Positions 13,088 through 24,235 of a stretch of DNA of 64,000 bases are shown piece by piece (the first letter of the stretch is position 1; every line of letters begins with the position of its first letter). The notes below the pieces were generated by a model. It ran no database searches. It was not told where the DNA came from and was given only the letters and a program-made list of their open reading frames with translations. Origin of the DNA: Proteles cristata cristata. Its lineage: Eukaryota; Chordata; Mammalia; Carnivora; Hyaenidae. Location of the stretch: positions 868,001 through 932,000 of the forward strand of contig JAESUZ010005537.1 in NCBI GenBank assembly GCA_017311185.1. The letters are read 5' to 3'. A program made the position numbers and the translations under genes.

Positions 13088-13305
13088 CTGGGGCGCCTGG
13101 GTGGCTCAGCCGGTTGAGCGTCCGACTTAGGCTCAGGTCATGATCTCGCGGTTTGTGGGTTCAAGCCCTGCATTGGGTTCTGTGCTGAAAGCTAGCTCAG
13201 AGCCTGGAGCCTGTTTCAGATTCTGTGTCTCCCTCTCTCTCTGCCCCTCCCCTGCTCGAGATCTGTCTCTCTTTCTCTCAAAAATAAATAGACATTAAAA
13301 AAATT
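13088..13305 (+). mobile_element. Felid-type CAN-SINE
   Basis: The head is complete (gggcgcctgggtggctcagc) and the tail is aaaaataaatagacattaaa. Target-site duplication ttcaaaat(a)gggtct lies at 13,074-13,087 and 13,306-13,320. Confidence 0.95.
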
Positions 13306-13826
13306 TTCAAAATAGGGTCTTTGGAAATGGTTAATCAGTGGGGGCCCAGTGCAGGGATCACAAAGATTGGGGCGGGGAGGGGAAATCTGCAGTAATGATT
13401 CCTCCTCAGCCTTGGCTGACTCCTCCCTGCCCACCCCCTTGGCCAGGCCCGCATAGATGGTGTCTGGGCCAGCACCCTAGTTTGACCTCAGCTTCCTGAG
13501 GCCATCGGTGCAGCAGGCTTCTGTGGTCCCAGTGAATTTCCACAAGCCAGGAGGGCCCCAGTCTGAGGATCACACCTCAGGAACTTGAAATATTGGCCAA
13601 GTTCAAGCCGTGGGAGGGGAAGGCAAGTGCTGTGTTGGCTAGATTTGGTGGGGAAATGGGCCTCCAGGGTGGAAAAGGAAAATAAAGCAAAGGAGTCCTG
13701 CTGTAGCTTGCTTGCAGAGAGGTGTAGTTCTCAAAGCCTGTCCCCCACCTCCTCCCCTGCTCCAGGCCTTTGCTGGAGAACTAGCTTCAGAGTCTGGCCT
13801 CGCAAAGTCCCACTTCCTCCAGGAAG

Positions 13827-14153
13827 CCTGCTTGGATGGCCTGGTCATGCACGAGCTCTCATTCCTCCAACCTTGTGTGTTTGCGTGTGGCGTCACTCTC
13901 ATACACCGCGTACCTACAGCACACTCCGATTGCAAGCTTGCACCCGGAAAGGCAATAGGGAGAGGAGAAAATACACATTTCCTGGGCCCCTGCTGTATAC
14001 CTCACTCTGGGCTGAGCACCTTTCCTATGTCGCCTCAATTAAACCTTTCAAGGGCCCCCAGGGGAAGGACTACTACCTCCATTTTATAGATGAAAAGACT
14101 AACGCTTGAAGGGGTAGAAGTTCCAGAACTGGAGCCCAAGTCTTCTGGAATCC
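13827..14153 (+). repeat. Local duplication, copy 1 (probable source)
   Basis: This 327-base segment matches 15,393-15,716 with about 24 differences by eye (roughly 93% identity, most mismatches towards the right end). Bases 13,892-14,000 are almost perfectly conserved. The right half contains a MIR remnant (ccattttatagatgaaaaga), and the MIR runs on past the duplication end here (tccaaagcttagccagctcc), which marks this as the source copy. Confidence 0.9.
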
Positions 14154-14766
14154 AAAGCTTAGCCAGCTCCTTTTTATCAAAGCCAGATCCTCTTAGGAAA
14201 AAGGATACATTCTGTGGTGAAATTAGTTTGGGAAATACTGCTTTTGAAGCAACCTTCCTGGATCTCTACTGTAGCATGTTCAAGGCTCTGAGAAGTTCTG
14301 TAGAGAAGATCCCTGACTTAGCTCAGGACTCCCCGAGTCACATCATAGCTGCTAATACCCCCCCAAGGCCCCTGGGCACATAGTTTGGGATGTACTATCT
14401 AGAAAGCAGAGATGGCCAAAGTAGGAGGCCTCAGAAACAAACCTGGGGAGGAGCCCAAGGCGGCTGTGAAGGCTGAAGCCGACGAGAATGCGAGAAGGGA
14501 GGAGGAAGGGCACCAGAGGGGAGAGTGAGCACAGTAAGGGGTCTGGGCAGGGAGGCGACAGCCCCAGCTGAGATCCAACATCCTAAGGACCTGAACTGTC
14601 CTTGGACCTCAGAAGTCTGTCTCTAAAGCCACAAGCTCGGCCGCTATAGTCATGCTGCGGGCACTACAGGCAGGAGGCAGTCGTTGAATGGGTCTGCCTC
14701 AGCTGCCTACAGAAACAGGCAAGAGGCAGCATGAGGACCCCAGTTAGATGTCAGTTAGAAGATTCT

Positions 14767-14975
14767 GGTTTTTTTTTTAAGTTTATTTGTTCTGAGAGAG
14801 ATGAGGGGAGAGGAGCAGAGAGTAGGGGGGTGGGGGGGGGGAGGGGAGACAAAGGCTCTGAAGCAGTTTCCGTGCCCACAGCAGAGAGCCCGGTGTGGGG
14901 CTTGAACTCAAACCATGAGATCATGACCTGAACGGAAGTCAGACACTCAACCAACTGAGCCACCCAGACACCTCC
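14767..14975 (-). mobile_element. CAN-SINE, antisense, with an expanded G-rich tract
   Basis: Read in reverse it has the ctgggtggctcag head and the gagttcaag B-box region. Target-site duplication agaagattct lies at 14,757-14,766 and 14,976-14,985. Its body contains a g-rich run (about 14,825-14,848) where the consensus has simple CT/GA repeats. Confidence 0.92.
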
Positions 14976-15373
14976 AGAAGATTCTTTAGAAGATCCTAAG
15001 CAGTCCCTCACAGGCCACAGGCATTACCCTGGCGCCACGCTTCGCTCATGTTCTCCCACTGAAGTGTCCTCCTTTCTGTACCTCTCCATCTCTACATCCA
15101 ACCACACAGCTTCAAAGACTCTACGCCCTCTGATCTCTCAGGAATCGGGTGTCCCGATCCATTTTCCCTCCCGAAGGAGCACACATGGAGTGCTATACAC
15201 TGTCAGGCTACCGCAGGGTGACAAACACTGCTGTGTCCAAGCGTTGACAGCTCAGATCGGAGGCTTCTGGAAGCTGTCAGAATGAGGCGGGTGAAGGAAA
15301 GGGGTGATGGGCCATTTACAGATGAGAGTGTAATGCAAACCTTCAAGTAACGTCTCACACTTGTCGTCCAGAG

Positions 15374-15864
15374 CAGTGGTTCTTAAAACCATCCTGCTCG
15401 GGTGGTCTGGTCATGCACAAGCTCTCATTCCTCCCACCTTGTGTGTTTGCGTGTGGCGTTACTCTCATACACCGCGTACCTACAGCACACTCCGATTGCA
15501 AGCTTGCACCCGGAAAGGCAATAGGGAGAGGAGAAAATACACATTTCCTGGGCCCCTACTGTACACCTCACTCTGGGCGGAGCACCTTTCATGTCGCCTC
15601 ACTTAAACCTTTCAAGAGCCCCAAGGGAAAGGACCACCACCTCCATTTTATAGATGAAAAGACTAAGGCTTGAAGGGGAGGAGTTCGAGAACTGGAGTCC
15701 CAGTCTTCCAGAATCCTGGGACCAACAGCCAACCCCAAGTTAGAAATGCAAAGTCTTGCAGACAACCCTCAGACCAACTTCGTCTGAAACTTGGGGTGGA
15801 GCCCAGCAAAGCACTTTAATAAGGCCTCCTGGTGATTCTGATGCATGCGAAAGTTTGAGAACCA
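15374..15864 (+). mobile_element. MER5A-like hAT (Charlie) element, interrupted
   Basis: The left end cagtggttcttaaa (from about 15,374) and the right end tttgagaaccactg (to about 15,864) form the inverted ends typical of MER5A. The right part ttagaaatgcaaagtctt ... ggtgattctgatgcatgcga also fits. The middle 324 bases are the inserted duplication; without it the element is about the expected size. Confidence 0.8.
15393..15716 (+). repeat. Local duplication, copy 2 (probable insertion inside a MER5A-like element)
   Basis: This is a direct copy of 13,827-14,153, offset by about 1.57 kb. It begins and ends abruptly inside a MER5A-like hAT element whose two ends lie on either side (15,374 and 15,864), and its MIR is truncated at the right boundary. 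I see no clear target-site duplication or poly-A tail, so it does not look retrotransposed. Confidence 0.88.
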
Positions 15865-16085
15865 CTGACCTGTAACCATTCCTGTTCCAATAGCTGCCCC
15901 TCAGGAGAAAGGGTGTCATTCTCCCAGGTGGTGGAAGGCAGCCCAGAGAACACATCTGTGCCGTCCTAAGACTCACAGCAGAGAAGCCACAGAACGGGAC
16001 GGCCAACCCCAGTCGTCTCCTGCTTCCCGGCAGCCAGCAGAGCTGTGTGCCCTCCGTACTGAGCAAGCAGTAGCATCGGCCGAGA

Positions 16086-16275
16086 AAGCCTTAATTGGCT
16101 CATTAATAGCTGTGATTAGAGAGAATGGGAAAGCCTTTATCTCTGAAGTCCCCGGGCTGCTCTAGAAGCTCTTGCGGGAGTCGGCTGTGGCTAATTACAG
16201 CTGAGCTGTGTTTCCTGTCAAGGGCCCAGAGCGTTAATGGCTTCAAGCGAGAAAAATTAAGCTTCCATTTCCATT
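16086..16275. promoter_or_regulatory. Candidate enhancer: cluster of homeodomain-type TAAT motifs
   Basis: A repeat-free 190-base stretch contains cttaattggc, tcattaatag, gtgattagag, ggctaattacagctgagc, gcgttaatgg and aaaaattaagc. That is five or more TAAT cores plus a CAGCTG E-box, denser than its surroundings. This looks like a conserved developmental enhancer, but conservation cannot be checked here. Confidence 0.35.
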
Positions 16276-19083
16276 CAGGGGTAATGGTTAGGAGCAGCAG
16301 AATAAAGATGAGAAGAGGCCTTTTAGAGGGGCAGGGCCCCCAGTCCGCAGTACGTGACCAGAGAGATCCTGCTGGCTTGGGGGGCTTGGGGCGGGGGGCT
16401 CAGATCCCACAGTGGCAACCCTGGGTCTGACATCGACTTCATTCTTAGTGTTTTCTGATTTGGGGGCATTTCAGCTTCTTACACTCTGAGCAGGTGTATG
16501 AACTGCAAGGGGTGAGGGGAGCCTGGGTGAATGTACTTGGGGGTAATGGGATCGCAGAGGTTGTGAGGGTTCTGGTCCCCAAAGTCATCTTCACGGCAGG
16601 CTCCTATGCTTCCACTACTACTATGCATTTCTCAGACACCTGTCCCCCACATCCTTACTAAGTGACAGAGACAGGGCTAAGCGTTTGACATTATTTCACA
16701 GTATGCCCTCAGCGCTTCTACAGAAAATGCAAGAGGCGCGGGGTTCACTAGTTTTGACTTGCCCAGAGGCACGTGTACTGAGCGAGGGATCAGAACCAAC
16801 CACAACCAATCAAGATTCTTTGTTCCTAACCACAGGTATAACCACACCTTCCTGATCCTGAATGTTCCTTTCTCGGGCCCAGGCCATTTCAAGCCAAAAA
16901 TGCCATCGCCACCCCAGCCTTCCACCTGGTGAGGGACCAGGGAACTTCCATCTCTCCTTACCCTTCTCTCTGTGGTCTACCTCCCACCCCACCCCTACTG
17001 CACTTCAGGGTTGGAGACTGAGACCAAACCTTGCCAGAGAGTACACTGTGGCTGGGTTAGAGGGTCAAAGTGGAGCTCAGCTGTGTGGATATAAGCACAG
17101 AGATGGTATTTCTGACATGTGGTCAGATAAAGGATTTGTTCTTATTTGATTCATTGATTTCTCTGAAAGGTTTGCTTAGAGAAATCAAATCACAGATAGT
17201 TAGTGAATACATGTAGCCTTTAGTGAAATGACTATTCTACAAAAATGATCACAAAGGTCGGCCTCAAACTGATATTTCAGTTCAAATAAGCCCAGATCGT
17301 TTAAATAGGAGCCATCCCAGGGCACGGCAGGAGCCCAGCTTTGTCTCTCCCAGTGGCCAGAGGTTTTCCCTTCTTCAAGGCCTAAGTGAATGCCCCTCTT
17401 CCAGAGGGCAGCGCCCACTCTAACCTTCCGTCCCCACTCCTCAATTCCCTGCCACCCCCTCCTTAATGGTCGATTTCAAAGTCAAATATGTGCCCATCTT
17501 CACCCCTCACCAGTTTTGAGATTCTCCAAAACAGCTGGGTCATCCCTGCCTCCCAGGACCCAGGCTGAGTGCACGATGAATGAATGAATGAGCATTCTGA
17601 AGGAGAGAGAAGGTTTTGTTTCTTGGGCTAGAGCTCATCTCTTGCTCCTGGCATCTCCCCGGGGCTTACACATTCCTCAGGTGCTGCAGCACAGCCGTGA
17701 TTATGGGCCCACCTTCCAGGCCCCCAAGGGTGGTGAACTTGTCCAGGGCAGGGACTCCATCTGACTTGCCACTTTATCCCCAGTGCTCAACCCGGGAGTG
17801 CCCGAGAAACCTAAGGAAGGGCTTACTGAGAGAAGTAGACAGTAAGGCTGGGGCACAGCCAACTAGGAAGCCCTGGGACGGGGGCGGAGGTGGTGGGGTC
17901 AAGTGACCGTTCTCACCTATAACCCCTGCAGTGGAGGGAGGAAGCTAGGAGCTCCCTGACCTGCTCGGCAGTGCCTAGCTCCCCTTGGCATGCTAGGTCC
18001 CTCAGAGGTCTGTATGCCCTTGGCCTGGCCATGGAGGTCAGTAGGGTAGAGAGGAACAAACATAGAGGCTCAGCTCCTTCACTGACGTTGCTGCCCACCT
18101 CCACACGCCCACTGTGTGAACAAAGCAGTAATAATGCACCATTTCCAGGATGTGGTTGAGATGCGGAGCACAATGGTCAAGGCAGTGCAAATCGTGAGGG
18201 TAGAGCGTTGGGTGGCACTTGCCTACAACTGCTCCCATCAAGCTGGAAAGAGGTGTGCGTGGAGAAGAAAACAGATCAGATCGTGCTCTCTCGCCTTCCC
18301 CACCTGGCTTTCTTCCTCTTCTTGCAGTTAATGGAAGCAACCTGGTGAAACCAAAGACAGAGGGCTCTACCTATTCATGGGGGCGGTGCAAACTTCCTTC
18401 CTGACCACACACTCTGCGCCACGCCCTGGGCTCGTAGACACAGGCACAGGCATGACCTCATCAATATTCACAGCCAATATTCAGGGCAGGGATTAACCGT
18501 GTGGGAAGGGAGGGGAGGGAAAAGTGAGACCACAAAGACTCAAAGAGGCAAAGCCACGTGCCCGCAGTTGGCCTCAAATTTCAAGGCTGAGGGAGATTTG
18601 AAACTCAGGACTTTGTGACCCCACGTTTTGCCTTCCCCAGACCACAGACCTCCCTTTGGGCTCCATCTCAGCCACACACTTGCTCTGCTATGCCAGGCAA
18701 TTGCCTCCTGTGGTGCTGCTGAAGTCCTATCCACCCGCCAGGTGCCACTCGGTTACAGTCTGCTCAGTCACATGCCTACCTCCTCCACACACCCCCAAAC
18801 CGTGACTGCTATTTCTGTCACAGTTGGAATCAGGCTACTAGCATCCAATACAGTCTGCCATCTGTTGGAAAGGATGGTATGAGTTGGCGCCTCTCTCTCT
18901 GCATTGAGATCCTGAGGGCAAGAAAACTATTTTCTATTCTTCTCTGTGCTCCTCGATGCCACCCAGCCACACAGCCTCGTTCAGGGCCCTGTGCCACAGA
19001 AAGACACAGAGAAGGTGGATGTACTCAAGGTCCCTCTCCAGACCTGTTTCTTCACTAGCTGGTGGGACTAAATCAATGGTTTT
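16276..19083. other. Intergenic, mostly unique with L2-like traces
   Basis: L2-like traces occur near 17,330-17,480 and 17,730-17,800. No gene signal. Confidence 0.5.
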
Positions 19084-19097
19084 AAAAGGCCAGGGGA

Positions 19098-19311
19098 GGG
19101 GCACCTGGGTGGCTCAGTCAGTTAAGCATCCAACTTTGGCTCAGGTCATGACCTTACAGTTCATGAGTTCAAGCCCAATGTTGGGCTCTGTGCTGACAAC
19201 TCAGAGCCTGGAGTGTGCTTTGGATTCTGTGTCTCCCTCTCTCTCTCTGCCCCTCCCCCACTCCTGCTGTCTTTCTGTCTCTCTCAAAAATAAATAAACA
19301 TTAAAAAAAAA
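19098..19311 (+). mobile_element. Felid-type CAN-SINE with exact target-site duplication
   Basis: The element is complete with a long poly-A tail. The duplication aaaaggccagggga is exact at 19,084-19,097 and 19,312-19,325. Several CpGs of the head have decayed to CA/TG, so it is older than the copies at 28.8, 54.2 and 55.4 kb. Confidence 0.96.
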
Positions 19312-19329
19312 AAAAGGCCAGGGGATAAG

Positions 19330-19645
19330 TCCTATACAACCCTCTTGCCCTGACTGCCTCTCTGACCTTACCTCCTATATTCCAGTAGCACTGACCTCCT
19401 AACTATTCCTTCAAGACATCAGTCAGCCCTGCCACAGGACCTTTACACCTGCTGTTTCCACTTTCTGGAGTGGTTGTCCCCCAGGTTTCCTCATGGCTCT
19501 CTCCTTCACTCCTTCAGATCTTCCATTCCCTGACCATGCTGTTTAGAATTGCACCACCCCCTCCCTCAAGAAGTCTCTGTCTCCCAATTCTGCTATTTGT
19601 TTCTGATGCATTTATCAGCATCTTGCATTTTTAAGCAAAGTTAGG
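19330..19645 (+). repeat. L2 LINE remnant
   Basis: ccctgccacaggacctttac followed by acctgctgtttccactttct, tctccttcactccttcagat and ccattccctgaccatgctgt match the L2 3' region in order. Confidence 0.75.
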
Positions 19646-19649
19646 CTGT

Positions 19650-19820
19650 TAGCTAGCTACCTCACAATTACCTGGGGGAGCTGGATTAAAAATGCAGACA
19701 CCCGGCCCCCACCATGCCAGCTACATCAGGATCTCAGGGGTAGGGACTGCTTATTTGTATTCTGCAAAAGCTCTCCAGGGGTTTCGGAGGCACAGACAGT
19801 ATTTGGGAACTGCTGTAAAA
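19650..19820 (+). mobile_element. MER5-like hAT remnant
   Basis: cacaattacctgggggagct, aaaaatgcagacacccggcc, tacatcaggatctcaggggt and aaaagctctccaggggtttc match the internal part of MER5-type elements. Confidence 0.65.
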
Positions 19821-22200
19821 TATTACCAGAACACAGTTAGGCTGCCCCCTCCCCAGCCGGGACATTGTTTAAGCCCAAGCCTTAGCCTCAGCTACGATCT
19901 TTATCCCCAGCCCCTCACTATGCATTCTCCAACTACACAGAACTCCGCTGTTGTGTTCTCCGATCAGAGCTTCCCTTTTGTCTTTCTGTTCAGCTTGTGC
20001 TCGCACTCTCCTCTCTCCTCTACTGTCCTCTCTGGTACTTTCAACTTCCTCTCCGAGGCCCTGCTATTGCCATCATCTCTGGGAATGCTGTCTGAGCCCT
20101 CCGCCACCTCCCCTTGAGCCAGAGCCCATAGCGTCTGCCTCTGTCCTCAGAGGACCTTGCACATATCTTCAGTGCAGGATCGTTATCAATCTTCCAGCCG
20201 TGTGTCCTTCTCCGTAGACCATGACTCTGGATAAGGCAATGATTCAGCCAGGTCCGTCCATAGTCCCAGTACCCCACGCGGTACTTGGCACACAGCTAGT
20301 GCATCATAAATGCAGAGGGTGTGAGTGAATGTAGCAATGGGTTACATGGGTGGGTAAGTTCATGCGAGCTTGGAAAGTGGAGAAGTTGCAAGGTCAGTAT
20401 AATCTGTTTTCAGACTGACCCAACATTTTCCAGTCGCCTCGGCACAGTTGACCATTGTTTTCCGCGCAAGTTCACTCTTAGAACAGAACCCGAGAAGCAA
20501 CCTCCTTCCTGCTGGTCAGTGAGTGACCCACTCAGCTGGGAAGCCGCTCCACCAGCGTGTCTTGCTACTTCGGGGGGACCCCGAGCCTTCTGCTACAAAG
20601 GTTCCAGATGACAAAGCTCTGCCCCAGGGAGACCTCTCGTTCCTGGGGAGGACTTTCTGTTACCTCCCCCAAGGCAAGGGACCGACACAGCCCACAGCAT
20701 CCCAGGATGCAGCGAAGTTTACCCCTGATGATGTTTCAAACAGAAAGGAAAAACAACATGCCTGTCTCCAAAGCAACCGTAGGGCAGCTGTGCGGTTTGG
20801 CATGAACTATCAGAGGTGATTGGGTGCTGCCACTGAAACCTTTGGATGGGTAGGTGGACAGAGAGCGCCAGAGCCATCTGGATACTCGCCAAGGTCCCAG
20901 GGCCACTGCAGAACTCACCCCCTTTCGGTGGGAAGCTCTGACTCTGCCATCCTTCCCCACCTCTCACCCCTTCTCTGCCAGGGAACGGCTGGACTTCCTC
21001 TTAATGAGAGCCATGATTTATGTTGGCCGAGCCCAATCAGCGCCAAGCTCCCTCAGGCCGCCAAGCGCCCCGGCGGCCAGCAGCTGAGGCCTGTCTGGCA
21101 GGACATATTTGGACGATGAAGCCACGCTGCGTGCGAAGCTCGGCGCAGGAAAGAGCAGTTCAACTTGGGTGCCCGCCAAAGGCTGCCAGGCTTGGCTCCC
21201 GCCCGCAAGTTGGGCAACGAGGCTGTCTGGCAGGGGACCAGGGCTGTGCTTCCCCAGTGGGAGGGGTGAGGCTGGCCTGGGGGACCCCCACTCCAGGGCA
21301 GGATGCCTTCCCTGGGGCTTGGCAGGGCCCAGCAAGTATGGGGGGGGGGGCCAGGGGGCCCTGAGATGGGGGCCAGGGACTGTGGACTCTGACCCAGCCC
21401 TCTAGCAGATCCTTCCTGGTGGCCCCCAGGGCACACTGTTTACCTTCCTCTCTGTGCCTCCACTTCTCCCCAGTGCAGTGGGAGGGAACTCCTCGCCTGT
21501 CTCAGGAAACACACGGGGAGCATACGAGGTAGCAAAGGTAGTGCCCACCCTCTCTGCCTGTCTCCCCATCTGTAAAATGGGACAAGCGTCCCGCTTCCTT
21601 CACGGAGCTGGGTGGTGGGAAGGTCAGTGTGCAGCGCCCGGGAGCGAGGGGTCCCTTGGCCATGACCCACCCTCCATACGGTCAGTGCAGTGGCACTGCA
21701 GCTGACCCACCTCTGACTCTCAGTTTCCTAGTATGCATGCTTCGCCTGGGTTGGTGTAAAAATCAAATTCCGAAACTGAGGCTCGGAAAGCTGCCACGAC
21801 TAGGAGTCGGTAAGATTTGGGTTCTGAATTTAGGTCTGTCCGACCTAATGTTCGTGCTCCAGCTGCAGTGCCAGTATCCACAGGGGCTCTCAGCGGTGGG
21901 TGAGTGTGCAGCATGGAGCTGGGCTGGAGCGATAGGCTGCACACCAACAGACGCGGCCCCTGGTTGCCACCCAGGATCAGCCCTGCTGTGCTGGAGGTGG
22001 AGCTTCCGAAAAGCCCAAGCTTGCAGGACAGAAGACTAAGACGGAAAGTAAGGACCTGCCTGAGCTCCCAATGAGAGATACTCAGGCCCCAGAGAGCTGG
22101 CCGTAGTCCCCAGCTCTGTCCTGGCTGCCTGGGTGTGTGCCTGCCCATTTCGGGCCACTCATTCCCCTCCTCAGGCTGTCCTAGGGCCCCCCAGCTGCAC
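19821..22200. other. Intergenic, partly GC-rich
   Basis: It includes a CpG-enriched stretch at about 21,020-21,240 with an inverted CCAAT box (cccaatcagc) and a CArG-like acatatttgg, and an 11-base G run at 21,340-21,350. No exon recognised. Confidence 0.5.
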
Positions 22201-23446
22201 AAGGTGGAAGCTCAGACTGGGATAAAGAGTTCACGGATTTAAATCTCAGTTCTGTTACTGACTTCGTACAACACTTACAAGTGCTTTTAAACTGGGGGCC
22301 TCGGTGTCTCTTCTGGAAAATGGAAGCGCCTTGCATACTGATTGGTGTGAGTACCCCTCTCACAGAGGGATTTTTTCCGCATGTAAACCTTCGGGCAGTG
22401 GAATGATGGACTCCTCGTGGTTTTTTGCTTCATTCTGCTTCGTCAACATCTCTTTAAAAAACAAAGCAAACCATCTCCCCTTCAATGCTTACTGTCTCTG
22501 GGACCCTGAGCTAGGGATAAAGAACGCAGGTGGATGGTTGAGGGGCCCAGATGCATCTGCAGCTCCTCGACTCCACTTGGAGGAGGGCAGACCAAGGCCC
22601 TGGCCGAGCCCTGAGAGCATGAGCGCTCGCAACTCTCAGGGAAATAAACACACACTCCAGGGAAAGAGGGGAGGTCAGTGAGCTCAGAGGGGCTTGAGAG
22701 ATTTGTGGATCTTGAGGCAGAATATGAATTCATTTGGGGGAAGTTGTGGGTTGCTAGATCCCAATCTGGCCTAAATAAAAAGCTGCCCATGAAAGGCCTT
22801 AACTTTCTGCCCCAATGCTGCGACCTTCCTCTGCTATCCTCTCTTCTTCTGAGGTGCTAGGACCCACGTCTCTTGGTTTATTCTGGTTCCACCACACGAT
22901 CGGCCCATCCCAGGACTGAGCATGTGGGAAATGCTCCCTAGACACTCCATCCATGATCCTTAGGCCTTACGGTCGGGACCCCAAGTGGACTCTGTAAAGA
23001 CGTGCCCCTCCAGAGCCACTCTTGTTCTGAGTCCATGGCAGGTGTCCACTTTGGCTAAATTCACATCGTCTTTAGCCTATGGATTTCAGGGAGGATGGTC
23101 AGCTCAGATGTGATTCATCTGAGCCACAGAGACTCTGGGTGTGACTTAGATAAGGGAGTATGTGGTGGAATGTATGAACATTCAGAACAGGGACATCAAG
23201 AGACACCCTGATTCAATCATCATATAAGTGAATACATGTCTGTTTATTAATCAGCAGATGGTGTCTTTCTCATCTCCCAGCTGCTGGGTGTGGGGTGTCC
23301 AGTGGAGCTGAAACAGAAGGAAGAGGTATGTGAGAACGGAATGAACACTAGTTTACAGAAAAGTTAGTCACTGGAGGGGGATAGAAAGGTCAAAGAGAGA
23401 AAATAAATTTAATTCCTGGTATTAGCATAAAGAATTATAACACTAA
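22201..23446. other. Intergenic, no gene recognised
   Basis: A MIR-like piece is at about 22,215-22,325; the rest is unique-looking. Confidence 0.5.
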
Positions 23447-23657
23447 GGGGTGCCTGGGTGGCTCAGCTGGTTAAACGTCCGACTTCAGCTCAGATCATGA
23501 TCTCATGGTCCGTGGGTTTGAGCCCCACATTGGGCTCTGTGCTGACAGCTCAGAGTCTGGAGCTTGCTTCAGAGTCTATGCCTCCCTCTCTCTCCACCCC
23601 TCCTCTGCTCACCCTCTGTCTCTCTCTTTCCCTCTGAAAAATAAATGTTAAGAAAAA
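23447..23657 (+). mobile_element. Felid-type CAN-SINE next to an L1 fragment
   Basis: It has the head ggggtgcctgggtggctcag, a recognisable B box (gtgggtttgagcccc) and a tail of aaaaataaatgttaagaaaa. L1-derived sequence begins directly downstream. Confidence 0.93.
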
Positions 23658-23970
23658 GTCCCCTCTCTGAAACCAATATAAACATTTAATACAAAGCCAA
23701 TCAAAATTCCAGTTGATCTTTTGGGAACTCAATACACATACTCCAAAATGTACATAGAGAAGTACAAATGCATTTAACCTAAAAACTTTAAACATTAAAA
23801 AAGAAAAATGAAGAGAGAAGAACTCACTTTTCCAGATACCGACTTGCTACAAAAACATGGTAATTAACACGTTGTAGTCTTGGCACAAGAACGGATAGAC
23901 CAATATGCCATTGGTATAAAACAGAGAACTGAGACACATTTGCCCACACTCACACGTGTCATGATAGATA
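23658..23970 (+). mobile_element. L1 ORF2-derived fragment, sense
   Basis: tcaaaattccagttgatctt ... gctacaaaaacatggtaatt ... ttggcacaagaacggataga ... accaatatgccattggtata follows the order of the L1 ORF2 C-terminal region, with stops and indels. It is a dead remnant. Confidence 0.8.
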
Positions 23971-24235
23971 TCCTGTTTACCCTTTTAGGTTTTTCCTCCA
24001 CCCTGCTCTACTCTACTCTTGCTCCAAAAGTTTGGTGTCTCTGCACTGCATTAACTACTCCCTGGTCCTGTGATTCCTGATTGAGTTTGGCCGTTGAGAG
24101 GCACTGGAGGGAAGAGGGGACAGAAGATAGATAGTTATGCCCTAGCTCTCTCCCTGTCAGGTTGCAAGCAGGTCCAGGACACATTCCTCTTTTAAAGACC
24201 AGAAGAGGAAAACTAAATCCCTTACTAAATACCAC
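23971..24235. other. Unclassified diverged sequence between L1 fragments
   Basis: It contains gagtttggccgttgagaggc, resembling a dispersed mammalian repeat (gttggccaatgggaggc type) that I cannot name. No gene is evident. Confidence 0.4.

Noticed and set aside
13585..14109. 174-codon frame at 13.6-14.1 kb with a similar frame at 15.36-15.67 kb
   Set aside because: The similarity comes from the duplicated non-coding segment, which contains a MIR; the frames are not maintained equally in both copies.
22304..22681. 125-codon plus-strand frame
   Set aside because: It begins in MIR-like sequence and has no recognisable domain.
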